Positions 9,907 through 19,218 of a DNA stretch of 64,000 nucleotides are shown here, piece by piece. The first letter of the stretch is position 1. Each line of letters starts with the position of its first letter. The notes under the pieces were generated by a model. That model did not search any database. It worked only from the letters and a program-made list of their open reading frames with translations, and was not told the origin of the DNA. The position numbers and the translations under genes are program-made. Source of the DNA: a bacterium (GTDB lineage Bacteria; ARS69); NCBI GenBank assembly GCA_025774805.1, contig JALGZR010000008.1:22604-86603 (forward strand). The letters run 5' to 3'.

Positions 9907-11780
9907 CCGAGACGACCGGCACGGAGTCCACCTCCGTGCAGGGAAAGGGAAACCGAGAGTCGTCCCCGCGGACGATCGAGACGCGAGCTCCTCGCGTCGA
10001 GCCTCCGAAGTTCGTCAATCTGGCTGACGAGGAGGATGTCGACCTCGAGTCGCCCGAGATTCAGGAGCTGCTCGGGCTCTACGAGGAGACCCTGGGGGAT
10101 CTGTCGGAAGGCCAGATCGTCCAGGGGAGCATCATCAGCGTGGGCGAGAAGGACGTTCTCGTCGACATCGGGTTCAAATCGGAGGGAGTGATCAACCTCT
10201 CCGAGTTCGCCGATCCGTCCGAGGTGAAACCGGGCGACGAGGTTGAGGTCTATCTGGAGCGGATGGAGAACAACGACGGCCTCGTCGTTCTCTCCAAACA
10301 GCGCGCGGACTTCCTGCGGGTTTGGAACAACATCAAGGAGGCCTATGACGATCAGTCGGTCGTCGAGGGTCGTCTCGTGCGTCGGATCAAGGGTGGGGTG
10401 GTGGTCGATCTGTTCGGCGTGGACGCGTTCCTGCCCGGATCGCAGGTGGCGTTGCGCCGCGTACCGAATCTCGATGACCTGATCGGTCAGATTCTCCAGT
10501 TCCGTGTCATCAAACTGAACAAGCGACGCCGGAACATCGTCGTGTCGCGCCGCGTCGTCCTCGAAGAGGAGCGGGCCATCAAGCGCGCCGCCCTCATCAA
10601 GGAGCTGGAGAAAGGTCAGATTCGGGAAGGGCAGGTCAAGAACATCACCGACTTCGGCGCCTTCGTGGATCTCGGGGGAATCGACGGCCTGCTCCACATC
10701 ACGGACATGTCGTGGGGCCGCGTCAGTCACCCGTCGGAGATCGTCACCATCGGAGACACGATCAAGATCAAGGTGCTCGAGTTCGACAAGGAGCGCGAAC
10801 GGATCTCCCTCGGACTCAAGCAGCTCACTCCCTATCCGTGGGAGAAGGTCGAAGAGAAGTACCCGGTCAATACCCGCATCCGGGGTCGCGTGGTCTCGAT
10901 CACGGACTACGGGGCCTTCGTCGAGCTGGAGAAGGGCGTGGAGGGACTCATCCACGTGTCCGAGATGAGCTGGACCCGGCACGTGCGGCATCCGGCGAAG
11001 ATCCTCTCCATCGGCGACGTGATCGATGCGGTCGTGCTGAAGGTCGACCAGGAGAACGAGAAGATCTCCCTCGGCCTGAAGCAGGTCGAACCCGATCCGT
11101 GGCTCACCCTCGACGAAAAGTATCCGGTCGGGTCGAAGTTCACGGGAAAGGTCCGGAACCTCACGAACTTCGGGGCTTTCGTCGAGCTCGAAGAGGGCAT
11201 CGACGGTCTCGTCCACATCAGCGACATGTCGTGGACGAAGCGGATCCGTCACCCGAGCGAGGTGGTGAAGAAGGGAGACGAGGTCGAGGTCGTGGTCCTG
11301 AACATCGACAAGGAGGCCCGGAGGATCTCTCTCGGTCTCAAGCAGGTGCAGGACGACCCGTGGCTCGATCTCTCCGCGAAGTTCCAGCCCGGGTTCGACA
11401 CGCGGGGCACGATCAGCCGCGTGCTCGATCGCGGGGTCGTGGTGGATCTGGAGAACGACCTCGAGGGGTTCGTTCCCATCTCCCACCTGGGTTGGGAGAA
11501 CATCAACTCGCCGGCGGATCTCTTCACCGAGGGGGACGAGGTTCCCCTCAAGGTGATCAGCCTCGATCAGCAACAGCGCCGGATCGTGCTGTCCCTCAAG
11601 GACCATCTCGCCGAGCTGGACGACGAGGAGGAGATGAACTTCCGGGCCGAGGTGCAGCGGCGCGCCGGAGAGCGGGCCGAGGCGGGCCGGGCCGAGGCGG
11701 CCGAGGGGAAGGGAAAAGGCGACGGAGATCCCGACGCCTCCACCCTCGAGGAGATCGAGAAGTCGCTGAGTCCGGATTGA
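9903..11780 (+). CDS. rpsA: 30S ribosomal protein S1
   Basis: Six S1 repeats recognisable (e.g. GQVKNITDFGAFVDLGGIDGLLHITDMSWGRVSHP); ATGA overlap with plsC. Confidence 0.96.
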   Translation: MTETTGTESTSVQGKGNRESSPRTIETRAPRVEPPKFVNLADEEDVDLESPEIQELLGLYEETLGDLSEGQIVQGSIISVGEKDVLVDIGFKSEGVINLSEFADPSEVKPGDEVEVYLERMENNDGLVVLSKQRADFLRVWNNIKEAYDDQSVVEGRLVRRIKGGVVVDLFGVDAFLPGSQVALRRVPNLDDLIGQILQFRVIKLNKRRRNIVVSRRVVLEEERAIKRAALIKELEKGQIREGQVKNITDFGAFVDLGGIDGLLHITDMSWGRVSHPSEIVTIGDTIKIKVLEFDKERERISLGLKQLTPYPWEKVEEKYPVNTRIRGRVVSITDYGAFVELEKGVEGLIHVSEMSWTRHVRHPAKILSIGDVIDAVVLKVDQENEKISLGLKQVEPDPWLTLDEKYPVGSKFTGKVRNLTNFGAFVELEEGIDGLVHISDMSWTKRIRHPSEVVKKGDEVEVVVLNIDKEARRISLGLKQVQDDPWLDLSAKFQPGFDTRGTISRVLDRGVVVDLENDLEGFVPISHLGWENINSPADLFTEGDEVPLKVISLDQQQRRIVLSLKDHLAELDDEEEMNFRAEVQRRAGERAEAGRAEAAEGKGKGDGDPDASTLEEIEKSLSPD

Positions 11781-11799
11781 CTCCCCGGGGGGAATCATC

Positions 11800-11828
11800 T
11801 TGACGTCGCCGGCCCGCGTGGCCAGATT
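11800..11828 (+). promoter_or_regulatory. Promoter of tRNA-Val
   Basis: TTGACG-17 bp-CAGATT just upstream of the tRNA. Confidence 0.5.
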
Positions 11829-11855
11829 ACTGGCCGACACGTCGGGGGCGGGGGA

Positions 11856-11932
11856 GGGCGATTAGCTCAGTTGGTTAGAGTGCCTGCTTGACATGCAGGA
11901 GGTCACTGGTTCAAGTCCAGTATCGCCCACCA
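11856..11932 (+). tRNA. tRNA-Val(GAC)
   Basis: Cloverleaf: acceptor GGGCGAT/ATCGCCC, anticodon stem CCTGC/GCAGG with loop TTGACAT, TTCAAGT T-loop, encoded CCA. Confidence 0.97.
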
Positions 11933-12165
11933 TTTTGCCTCTCGCCGGTCGGTTCGGCCGCCGATCGGTAGGGTGGGTTCGTGTCTTCCCGGACAGCCGG
12001 CCGGAAGGGTCTCTCCCGCGCCCCGGGTACGAGCCCTGCCGTGACCGGCTTGCTTCTTTCGGGGGAGCACGGTGGTGGCGTCGCGTCCGAGGCCGCTCCC
12101 GACTCGGGGAGGCTCCCGTCGGCGTTTCACCGCGATGAGAGACGAAGGCCAGGAGGATTGAGTCC

Positions 12166-12735
12166 ATCGAACGAGAGCTGAGGGTCAACGAGAGGATACG
12201 CATCTCTCCCATACGCGTCGTCGACGAGGAAGGGGAGATGCTGGGAATCATGAGCGCGGACGAAGGCCGGGCCATCGCCCGCGAGCGGGGGCTGGACCTC
12301 GTGGAGGTCTCGCCGAACTCCCGGCCTCCCGTATGCCGGGTCATGGACTTCGGCAAGTACAAGTACGAACAGAACAAGAAGGACCGCAAGGCCCGGAGCA
12401 AGCAGCACCAGCAGCAGCTCAAGGAAGTGAAGTTCCGCCCGAAGATCGAGCGACACGACCTCGAGGTGAAGGTGCGCAACGCGCGGAGATTCCTCGGCGA
12501 GAATCACAAGGTCAAGCTCACGATGAACTTCCGGGGGCGGGAGGTCACTCACTCGGAGATCGGGAAGGCCATTCTCGATCGCGTGGCCGAGGAGCTGAGC
12601 GACGTAGGCAACGTCGAGACCGCGCCCCGAATGGAAGGGCGGCACATGCTGATGCTCCTGAGTCCCAAGAGCGGCGGCGCGAAGAAGCGGAAGGAGTCTC
12701 CGGAAGCCGCCCCGGAGGTCGAAGCGGAACGCTGA
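12166..12735 (+). CDS. infC: Translation initiation factor IF-3 (non-AUG start, AUC 12166 or AUU 12157)
   Basis: [48 protein letters not shown] is conserved IF3 N-terminus extending upstream of the tracked ATG (12238). No ATG/GTG/TTG between in-frame TGA at 12136 and 12238; AGGAGG at 12151-12156. Confidence 0.9.
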   Translation: MERELRVNERIRISPIRVVDEEGEMLGIMSADEGRAIARERGLDLVEVSPNSRPPVCRVMDFGKYKYEQNKKDRKARSKQHQQQLKEVKFRPKIERHDLEVKVRNARRFLGENHKVKLTMNFRGREVTHSEIGKAILDRVAEELSDVGNVETAPRMEGRHMLMLLSPKSGGAKKRKESPEAAPEVEAER

Positions 12736-12847
12736 AATGGCGTTCCGGGTCCGGGACGCGAGAGTCGCGAGGTTCGGACCGACACGGGAAAGGGGTCGTT
12801 CAAAGTCTCCCGCTCGGGAGCCCCCCCACCGAACGAGGTGCAACGTC

Positions 12848-13219
12848 ATGGCACGAGCCGGACGATCGTACGATTCGCGTCGTCGGCGCAAGAGGATCCT
12901 CAAGGCCGCCCGAGGCTACTTCGGGGGCCGCCGCAAGCTCTACACCGTCGCCAAGCACGCCGTCGACAAGGGAAGGCAGTACGCCTACCGGGACCGGCGT
13001 GTGCGCAAGCGCGAGTTCCGGAGACTCTGGATCATCCGCATCAATGCCGCGGCCCGACTCCACGGCCTCTCCTATTCCCGATTCATGAACGGACTCAAGC
13101 AGGCGGGGGTGGACCTCGACCGGAGCGTCCTGGCCGATCTGGCGGTGCAGGATCCTTCGGCGTTCGCCGATCTGGCCCAGCTCGCCAAGGAACGTCTCGA
13201 AACCGCCTCCGCCGCCTGA
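12848..13219 (+). CDS. rplT: 50S ribosomal protein L20
   Basis: [62 protein letters not shown]. Confidence 0.97.
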   Translation: MARAGRSYDSRRRRKRILKAARGYFGGRRKLYTVAKHAVDKGRQYAYRDRRVRKREFRRLWIIRINAAARLHGLSYSRFMNGLKQAGVDLDRSVLADLAVQDPSAFADLAQLAKERLETASAA

Positions 13220-13226
13220 GGCGCCC

Positions 13227-14255
13227 ATGTCCGAGTCGCCCCGGGAAACTCACGAGCAGGCCCTCCGGGAGATCGAGGCCGCCGAGACCCCCGAACACCT
13301 GGAGACGGTCCGGAGGCGCTACGTCGGCCGCAAGGGAGAGGTCACCGCCTCGCTCCGGGCCGTCTCGGGCCTCGACCCCGCGGAGCGGCCCGCGGCGGGC
13401 CGTGCCTGGAACGAGGTCCGCAAGGAGATCGAGGGCTCTCTCGACGCCCGCCGCGCGGCGCTGGAGGCGAAGGCCGCGGGCCAGGCGAAGCGACCGGCGG
13501 TCGACATCTCCCTGCCCGGGCGGCGACCGGCCTGCGGCGTCCCCCACGTTCTCAGGAGAACGATCGACCGGCTCGTCGAGATCTTCACCAGGATGGGGTT
13601 TTGGGTGGCCGACGGACCCGAGGTGGAGAGCGAGCGCTACAACTTCGAGGCGCTGAACATTCCCGTCGATCACCCGACGCGGGACGAGCACGATTCGTTC
13701 TACCTCGGTCCCGGCGTTCTCCTCCGGACGCAGATGTCCCCCGTGCAGATCCACGTGATGGAGAAGACACCTCCCCCGGTCCGTGTCATCAGCCCGGGGC
13801 GCTGCTACCGCCGGGACAGCTTCGACGCGAGCCACTCCCCGTTCTTCTTCCAGATGGAGGGCTTTCACGTCGCCGAGAACGTGACCCTCGGGGATCTCAA
13901 GGGAACGTTGCGTGAGTTCGTCCTCCGCTTCTTCGGGCGGGGAGTCGAGATGCGATTCCGCGGCAGCTTCTTCCCGTTCACCGAGCCGAGCCTCGAGCTC
14001 GACATCTCCTGCACGGTGTGCGGCGGCGCGGGGTGCTCCGTGTGCAAGCAGACCGGGTGGGTCGAGGTGCTCGGGTGCGGCATGGTGCACCCCCAGGTGC
14101 TCCGAAACGTCGGCTACGATCCGGAGTCGGTCTCGGGTTACGCGTTCGGAATGGGGCCCGACCGGATCACCATGCTCCGCCATCGAATCCCGGACATCCG
14201 TTACCTCTACGAGAACGACGTCCGTTTCCTCCATCAGTTCCGGGGTGCCCCGTGA
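13227..14255 (+). CDS. pheS: Phenylalanine--tRNA ligase alpha subunit
   Basis: Class II motifs (RTQMSPVQIHVM, GRCYRRDSFDASHSPFFFQMEGFHV, GFGMGPDRITMLRH-like end). Confidence 0.96.
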   Translation: MSESPRETHEQALREIEAAETPEHLETVRRRYVGRKGEVTASLRAVSGLDPAERPAAGRAWNEVRKEIEGSLDARRAALEAKAAGQAKRPAVDISLPGRRPACGVPHVLRRTIDRLVEIFTRMGFWVADGPEVESERYNFEALNIPVDHPTRDEHDSFYLGPGVLLRTQMSPVQIHVMEKTPPPVRVISPGRCYRRDSFDASHSPFFFQMEGFHVAENVTLGDLKGTLREFVLRFFGRGVEMRFRGSFFPFTEPSLELDISCTVCGGAGCSVCKQTGWVEVLGCGMVHPQVLRNVGYDPESVSGYAFGMGPDRITMLRHRIPDIRYLYENDVRFLHQFRGAP

Positions 14256-16645
14256 GAGTCCCGCTGTCCTGGTTGGAGTCCCTCGCGGAGATTCCGGGGG
14301 ATCGGAACGATCTCGCCGAGAAGCTCACGGCGGCCGGACTCGAGTGCGAGCTGGAGACGCCGGCCGCCGTTCCGGAGACGGTGGTCACCGGCCGGATCCT
14401 GACCTGCGAGAAACACCCGAACGCCGACCGGCTCTCGGTCTGCACGGTCGACGTGGGCGAGGAGACACCCCGCGAGATCGTCTGCGGAGCCCCGAATGCC
14501 GCGGCCGGGGCCGTCGTGTGCGCGGCGCTTCCGGGCACCGATTTGGGCGACGGGCTCATGGTCGCGCGCCGCAAGCTGCGCGGGGTGTTCTCGGACGGCA
14601 TGCTCTGCTCGGCGAAGGAGCTCGGCGTCGCCGAGGACGCGGACGGGATCCTCCTGCTCCCTCCCGAGACGCCGCTCGGGCGCCCGGTGGGCACGGTGTT
14701 CTCCGGGGAGATGGTTCTGGTGACGGAGCCGCCCTCGAACCGGGGCGACACGATGTCCGTCCGGGGCGTGGCGCGCGAAGTCTGCGCGCTCTCGGGAGGC
14801 CGCTTGGAGCGGCCGGTCCCCGACGTTACGGCGGTGGACGATCCGGGGGAGTGGTCGGTCGAGATCGAGGACCCCGCCGACTGTCCGCGCTACGCGGGAC
14901 GGATCGTCAAGGGGGTCGTCCCCGGTCCGTCACCCACCTGGATGGCGGACCGGCTGGCGGCGGCCGGTGTCCGGCCGATCCTCAATCTCGTCGACGTGAC
15001 GAACTACGTGCTCCTCGAGCTGGGCCATCCGCTGCACGCGTTCGACCTCGACAAGTTGACCGGACGCGCCATCGGCGTGCGCCGCGGAGAGCCGGGAGAG
15101 CGTCTGATCACGCTCGACGGCAAGGATCGCGCCACCGGGCCCGAGGTTCTCCTCATCACCGACGGAGCGGGAGGGATTGCCGCGGGGGGGATCATGGGAG
15201 GGGAGGCGACGATGGTCTCGGACTCCACGACCGGCATCTTCCTCGAGGGGGCGAGCTTCTCGCCGGTGCGCGTTCGCGGCGGGGCGCGCGCGATGCGCCT
15301 CGTCACCGACGCGTCGGCCCGCTTCGAACGGGGGGTCGATCCGGAGGGCGTGGCGCCGGCGCTCGATCGGTGCGTCGAGTTGCTGCTCGCGCTGTGTCCC
15401 GGCGCGCGTCTCGTCCACGGAGTCGACAACTATCCCGCCCCGCGGACGGGTCGGGACATCGGCCTGCGCCGCCGCACGCTGCGCCGCATCCTGGGGGTCG
15501 AGATCCCTCCCAAACACGTCCGGAGGATCTTCGCGAGTCTGGAGATCGAGGTGCGGGACGAGACGGAAGAGGGGTGGGAGGTCACCGCTCCGACGTTTCG
15601 TCCCGACCTTCTCGCGGAAGAGGACCTGATCGAAGAGGTCGCCCGGATCTGGGGGTACGATCGCATCCCGGAGCGGAGACAGATCCACGCTTCGGCGAAT
15701 CCGGTGCTCGAGCGACGGGTCGAGGATCAGCGGCGGGCGCGCTCCGTTCTCCTCTCGCTGGGACTCACGGAGGTCGTCACTCCGACCATGGTCGACGGTG
15801 CGCGCGAAGAGCGGGCGGTCGCCGGCGACGACTTCTTCTCCGCTCCCGTCCGGATCGTGAACCCCCTCTCCCAGGATCGAGGCCATCTTCGGGGCTCACT
15901 CGCGCCGTCGCTGCTCACGGTGCTGGCGGCGAATCGAGCCCGCTCGACCTCCGACCTCGCGATCTTCGAGGTGGGCCGCGCCTACGGCGGCGACGTGACC
16001 GAAGGGATCGAGGAGGGTCACCGCGTGGGCGTATTGCTCGCGGGGAGGGGAGCGTCCCCCGGCGCGGTCGGAAGCCCGAAGTCCTGCGATTTCTTTGACA
16101 TGAAGGGTTTGCTGGAAGTATACGTCGAGGAGTACTGGGGTTCGTCGCTTCGTCTCGAGGCGTCGGCTCCGGCCCCCCTGGATCCGACCGGCAGCGCGAT
16201 CATTTTCGTGGAGGGCGTTCGGGTCGGCTACTGCGGGGAGGTCGGAGCCGAGGCCCGACGGATCTGGGAGATTCCCCCCGATCTGCCGGTCGTGATCGCC
16301 GAGATCGATCTCGACGCCTGCCTGCCGCGACCACGGGTCGAGCCGACCTATGCGCCGCTTCCCCGGTTCCCCGGGGTCCACCGTGACCTCGCGTTCGTGG
16401 TCTCGAACGACGTGCGGCACGGGGAGCTCGAGGCGGCCTTGCGCGAAGCGGGAGGAGATCTCCTGGCGGAAGTCGACCTGTTCGACGTCTACGAAGGAGC
16501 TCCCCTGGCCGAAGGGGAGAAGAGCCTCGCGTACACTCTCGTGTTCCGGTCGACCGATCGCAGTCTCGCCGGCGAGGAGGTCGACGTTCGGATCGCGGAC
16601 ATCGTGAACCTCCTCGGGGAGAGACATGGCGCCAAGATCCGCTGA
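14252..16645 (+). CDS. pheT: Phenylalanine--tRNA ligase beta subunit
   Basis: GTGA overlap with pheS; VPLSWLESL N-terminus, tRNA-binding domain, B5 domain, C-terminal FDX-ACB. Confidence 0.96.
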   Translation: MRVPLSWLESLAEIPGDRNDLAEKLTAAGLECELETPAAVPETVVTGRILTCEKHPNADRLSVCTVDVGEETPREIVCGAPNAAAGAVVCAALPGTDLGDGLMVARRKLRGVFSDGMLCSAKELGVAEDADGILLLPPETPLGRPVGTVFSGEMVLVTEPPSNRGDTMSVRGVAREVCALSGGRLERPVPDVTAVDDPGEWSVEIEDPADCPRYAGRIVKGVVPGPSPTWMADRLAAAGVRPILNLVDVTNYVLLELGHPLHAFDLDKLTGRAIGVRRGEPGERLITLDGKDRATGPEVLLITDGAGGIAAGGIMGGEATMVSDSTTGIFLEGASFSPVRVRGGARAMRLVTDASARFERGVDPEGVAPALDRCVELLLALCPGARLVHGVDNYPAPRTGRDIGLRRRTLRRILGVEIPPKHVRRIFASLEIEVRDETEEGWEVTAPTFRPDLLAEEDLIEEVARIWGYDRIPERRQIHASANPVLERRVEDQRRARSVLLSLGLTEVVTPTMVDGAREERAVAGDDFFSAPVRIVNPLSQDRGHLRGSLAPSLLTVLAANRARSTSDLAIFEVGRAYGGDVTEGIEEGHRVGVLLAGRGASPGAVGSPKSCDFFDMKGLLEVYVEEYWGSSLRLEASAPAPLDPTGSAIIFVEGVRVGYCGEVGAEARRIWEIPPDLPVVIAEIDLDACLPRPRVEPTYAPLPRFPGVHRDLAFVVSNDVRHGELEAALREAGGDLLAEVDLFDVYEGAPLAEGEKSLAYTLVFRSTDRSLAGEEVDVRIADIVNLLGERHGAKIR

Positions 16646-17000
16646 CCGCAAACGGAAGACGTCCCGCCCCGCGAGTCGGGATCGCTCGACGTCGACGGCT
16701 CGGGCGGTGCCCGAAGGAAGGGGAGTGGATCTGGCACTCCTGGACCAGCTCGAGGGCAAGGTCGACGCCTGTGTCTCGACCATGGCCGAGCTGCGCAAGC
16801 AGAACGGTCTCCTCGAGGAGGAGATCGAGGGGCTCGAGCAGAAGGTCGCGGAGCTCACCGGCGCCCTTGACGAGGCGGGAGACTCCGGCCGCCGTTGCGA
16901 GGAGCTCCTGTCGCGGTGCACGGAGCTCGAGAAGAAGATGGCGCAGGTCCGCGGTCGGATCGGGCGCATGGTCGAGAGGATGAAGGCCCTCGAGGAGTGA
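16626..17000 (+). CDS. Small coiled-coil protein, ZapB-like
   Basis: Heptad-rich (LLDQLEGKVDACVSTMAELRKQNGLLEEEIEGLEQKVAELTGAL); sits directly before zapA. Confidence 0.65.
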   Translation: MAPRSADRKRKTSRPASRDRSTSTARAVPEGRGVDLALLDQLEGKVDACVSTMAELRKQNGLLEEEIEGLEQKVAELTGALDEAGDSGRRCEELLSRCTELEKKMAQVRGRIGRMVERMKALEE

Positions 17001-17074
17001 CGCCGAAGAGCGGCACCGGCGCGTCGCCGGGCCGAACCGTTCCGGGCCCCACCCGGGAAGATCGAGGAGGTGAC

Positions 17075-17425
17075 ATGAGCTCCGATGCGCGGACGGTGTC
17101 GGTCCACATCCTCGGTCGCGAGTATCGGATCCGATCGACCGAGGACGGGGATTTCGTACGTGAAGTGGCCCGTTACGTCGACGAGCTGATGCGCCAGATC
17201 TCGGAGAAGATGACGTCCGGCACGACGACGCAGATCGCCGTGCTGGCCGCGCTCAACGTGGCGGAAGAGCTGTTCCGGGGGCGGCGCGACGGGGGCGGCG
17301 AGGCCGCGCCCGACGAGCTGGAAGCGCGGATGCGGGGTATGCTGGAACGGCTCGACGAGATCGTCGATCCGACGAGGAAGAGCGACGCGACCGAATCCGT
17401 GTCGACTCCGCTCACCTCGCGATAG
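17075..17425 (+). CDS. zapA: Cell division protein ZapA
   Basis: VSVHILGREYRIRSTEDGDFVREVARYVDELMRQI...TTQIAVLAALNVAEELF. Confidence 0.88.
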   Translation: MSSDARTVSVHILGREYRIRSTEDGDFVREVARYVDELMRQISEKMTSGTTTQIAVLAALNVAEELFRGRRDGGGEAAPDELEARMRGMLERLDEIVDPTRKSDATESVSTPLTSR

Positions 17426-17497
17426 GGGCTCGCCCTGCCTAGTCTTCTCGGGGCCCCCTGAGACGCGGGAAGCGACAGGCACGTTCCGAGGGCCGGG

Positions 17498-18307
17498 GTG
17501 GGGAACTCGCCGAAATCGTTCCGAATTCTCTTCATCGCCGATGTCGTCGGGCGTCCGGGCCGGCGCGCGCTGCGGGAGCTCGCGCCCGAAGTCCTCGAAG
17601 AGGAGCGCCCGGACTTCGTGATCATCAACGCGGAGAACTCGGCCGGCGGGTTCGGGCTGAACCGTCGGTCGGTCACCGCGCTGTTCGAGGCGGGGGCCGA
17701 CGTCCTGACGAACGGCAACCACACCTGGGACAAGGCCGAGGCCGTCGAGATCATCGACGAGGACGATCGGATCCTCCGGCCCGAGAACTACCCGCCGGGC
17801 ACGCCGGGTCACGGGGCCGGGATCTTCGTCTCTCGCGACGGTACGAAGATCGGGGTCGTGAACCTCATCGGGCGCGTCTTCCTCGGCTCGCACGACGATC
17901 CGTTTCGCGCCGGGCGGCTGGCGCTCGAGGAGCTGGGCCAGGAGACCCCGATTCTCGTGGTCGACTTCCACGCGGAGGCGACTTCGGAGAAGGGGGCGTT
18001 CGCCCACCACGTGGACGGGCTGGCCAGCGCGGTGATCGGCACGCACACGCACGTTCCCACCGACGATGCGCGCATACTCCGAAGGGGCACCGCCTTCCTG
18101 ACGGACGCGGGGATGACGGGCGGCTACGACGGCGTCATCGGCATGAAGAAGGACGGATCTCTCCGCCGCTTCCTCACCGGATTCCCCGCGCACCTCGAGC
18201 CCTCGACCGCGGATCTCCGGATGGACGGGGTGCTGATCGACGTGGACCGCGACACCGGCCGGTCACTCGGAATCCGCCGGTTCCAAAGGCAACTCAAAGG
18301 AGATTGA
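17498..18307 (+). CDS. ymdB: YmdB-family metallophosphoesterase
   Basis: RILFIADVVGRPGRRAL, VINAENSAGGFGL-type, NGNHTWDK, GTHTHVPTDDARIL, DAGMTGGYDGVIGM motifs. Confidence 0.92.
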   Translation: MGNSPKSFRILFIADVVGRPGRRALRELAPEVLEEERPDFVIINAENSAGGFGLNRRSVTALFEAGADVLTNGNHTWDKAEAVEIIDEDDRILRPENYPPGTPGHGAGIFVSRDGTKIGVVNLIGRVFLGSHDDPFRAGRLALEELGQETPILVVDFHAEATSEKGAFAHHVDGLASAVIGTHTHVPTDDARILRRGTAFLTDAGMTGGYDGVIGMKKDGSLRRFLTGFPAHLEPSTADLRMDGVLIDVDRDTGRSLGIRRFQRQLKGD

Positions 18308-18312
18308 CCTCG

Positions 18313-19218
18313 ATGGCCGCAAAGATCCTCGACGGCAAGCAGACCGCCCGCGAGGTGAGGCAGGAGCTCGGTGGGCGCGTGGAGCGGCTCGCGGAGTCCT
18401 TCCGCGCTCCCCGGTTGGCGGTGGTACTCGTGGGGGAGGATCCCGCCTCCCGCGTGTACGTCCGGAACAAGGGCCGGGCGGCGAAGCGTATCGGAATCGA
18501 CGCGGAGACGCACGAGCTGCCCGCCACCGTGAGCCAGGAGACGCTCGAGGCCCGGATCGGCGAGCTCGGAGCCGATCCCGGAGTCGACGGGATCCTGGTA
18601 CAGCTTCCGCTGCCCGGCGATCTCGACGCGGAGAGGGTCGTTCGCCGCATCCCCCCCGAAAAGGACGTCGACGGCCTGCACCCGGTCAACGTCGGCGACC
18701 TGGCGCGCGGGACTCCGCGGTTCGCCCCGTGCACCCCGGCGGGAGTGCTCGAGCTCTTGGACCGCCACGACATCCCGATCCGCGGCAGTCACGTCGTGAT
18801 CGTCGGCCGGTCGAACCTGGTGGGCCGACCGCTCGCCTCGCTGCTGCTCCTCAAGGGGGACCGGGGGGACGCCACGGTCACCGTGTGCCACTCCCGTTCC
18901 CGCGACCTGGCCGAGATCGTGCGAACGGGCGACGTGGTGGTGGCGGCCGTCGGACGACCGCACACCGTGACCGCCGACATGGTGAAGCCGGGCGCGGTCG
19001 TCGTCGACGTGGGCATCAATCGCATCGACGACCCGACGACCGAGAGCGGGTCGCGTCTCGTCGGAGATGTCGACTTCGAGGCCGTTCGAGAGGTCGCGTC
19101 CTGGATCAGCCCCGTGCCCGGAGGGGTCGGTCCGATGACCATCGCGATGCTGCTGGCGAACACCGTCCGGGCTGCGGAGGCCCACGAGGGCATCGGTGAC
19201 CTTGCCGGCTCCCGATGA
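18313..19218 (+). CDS. folD: Bifunctional methylenetetrahydrofolate dehydrogenase/cyclohydrolase
   Basis: VLVGEDPASRVYVRNK, VDGILVQLPLP, PCTPAGVLELL, VVIVGRSNLVGRPLASLLL, PVPGGVGPMTIAML. Confidence 0.96.
   Translation: MAAKILDGKQTAREVRQELGGRVERLAESFRAPRLAVVLVGEDPASRVYVRNKGRAAKRIGIDAETHELPATVSQETLEARIGELGADPGVDGILVQLPLPGDLDAERVVRRIPPEKDVDGLHPVNVGDLARGTPRFAPCTPAGVLELLDRHDIPIRGSHVVIVGRSNLVGRPLASLLLLKGDRGDATVTVCHSRSRDLAEIVRTGDVVVAAVGRPHTVTADMVKPGAVVVDVGINRIDDPTTESGSRLVGDVDFEAVREVASWISPVPGGVGPMTIAMLLANTVRAAEAHEGIGDLAGSR

Noticed and set aside
10600-11560. Internal tandem repeats
   Set aside because: Explained by the repeated S1 domains of rpsA.
12737-12847. N-terminal extension of rplT to 12737 in the ORF track
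   Set aside because: L20 conserved start is [11 protein letters not shown] at 12848; upstream residues are non-conserved spacer.
17426-17497. 6S RNA candidate downstream of zapA
   Set aside because: Spacer is only 72 nt, too short for a canonical 6S RNA, with no long central-bubble hairpin.
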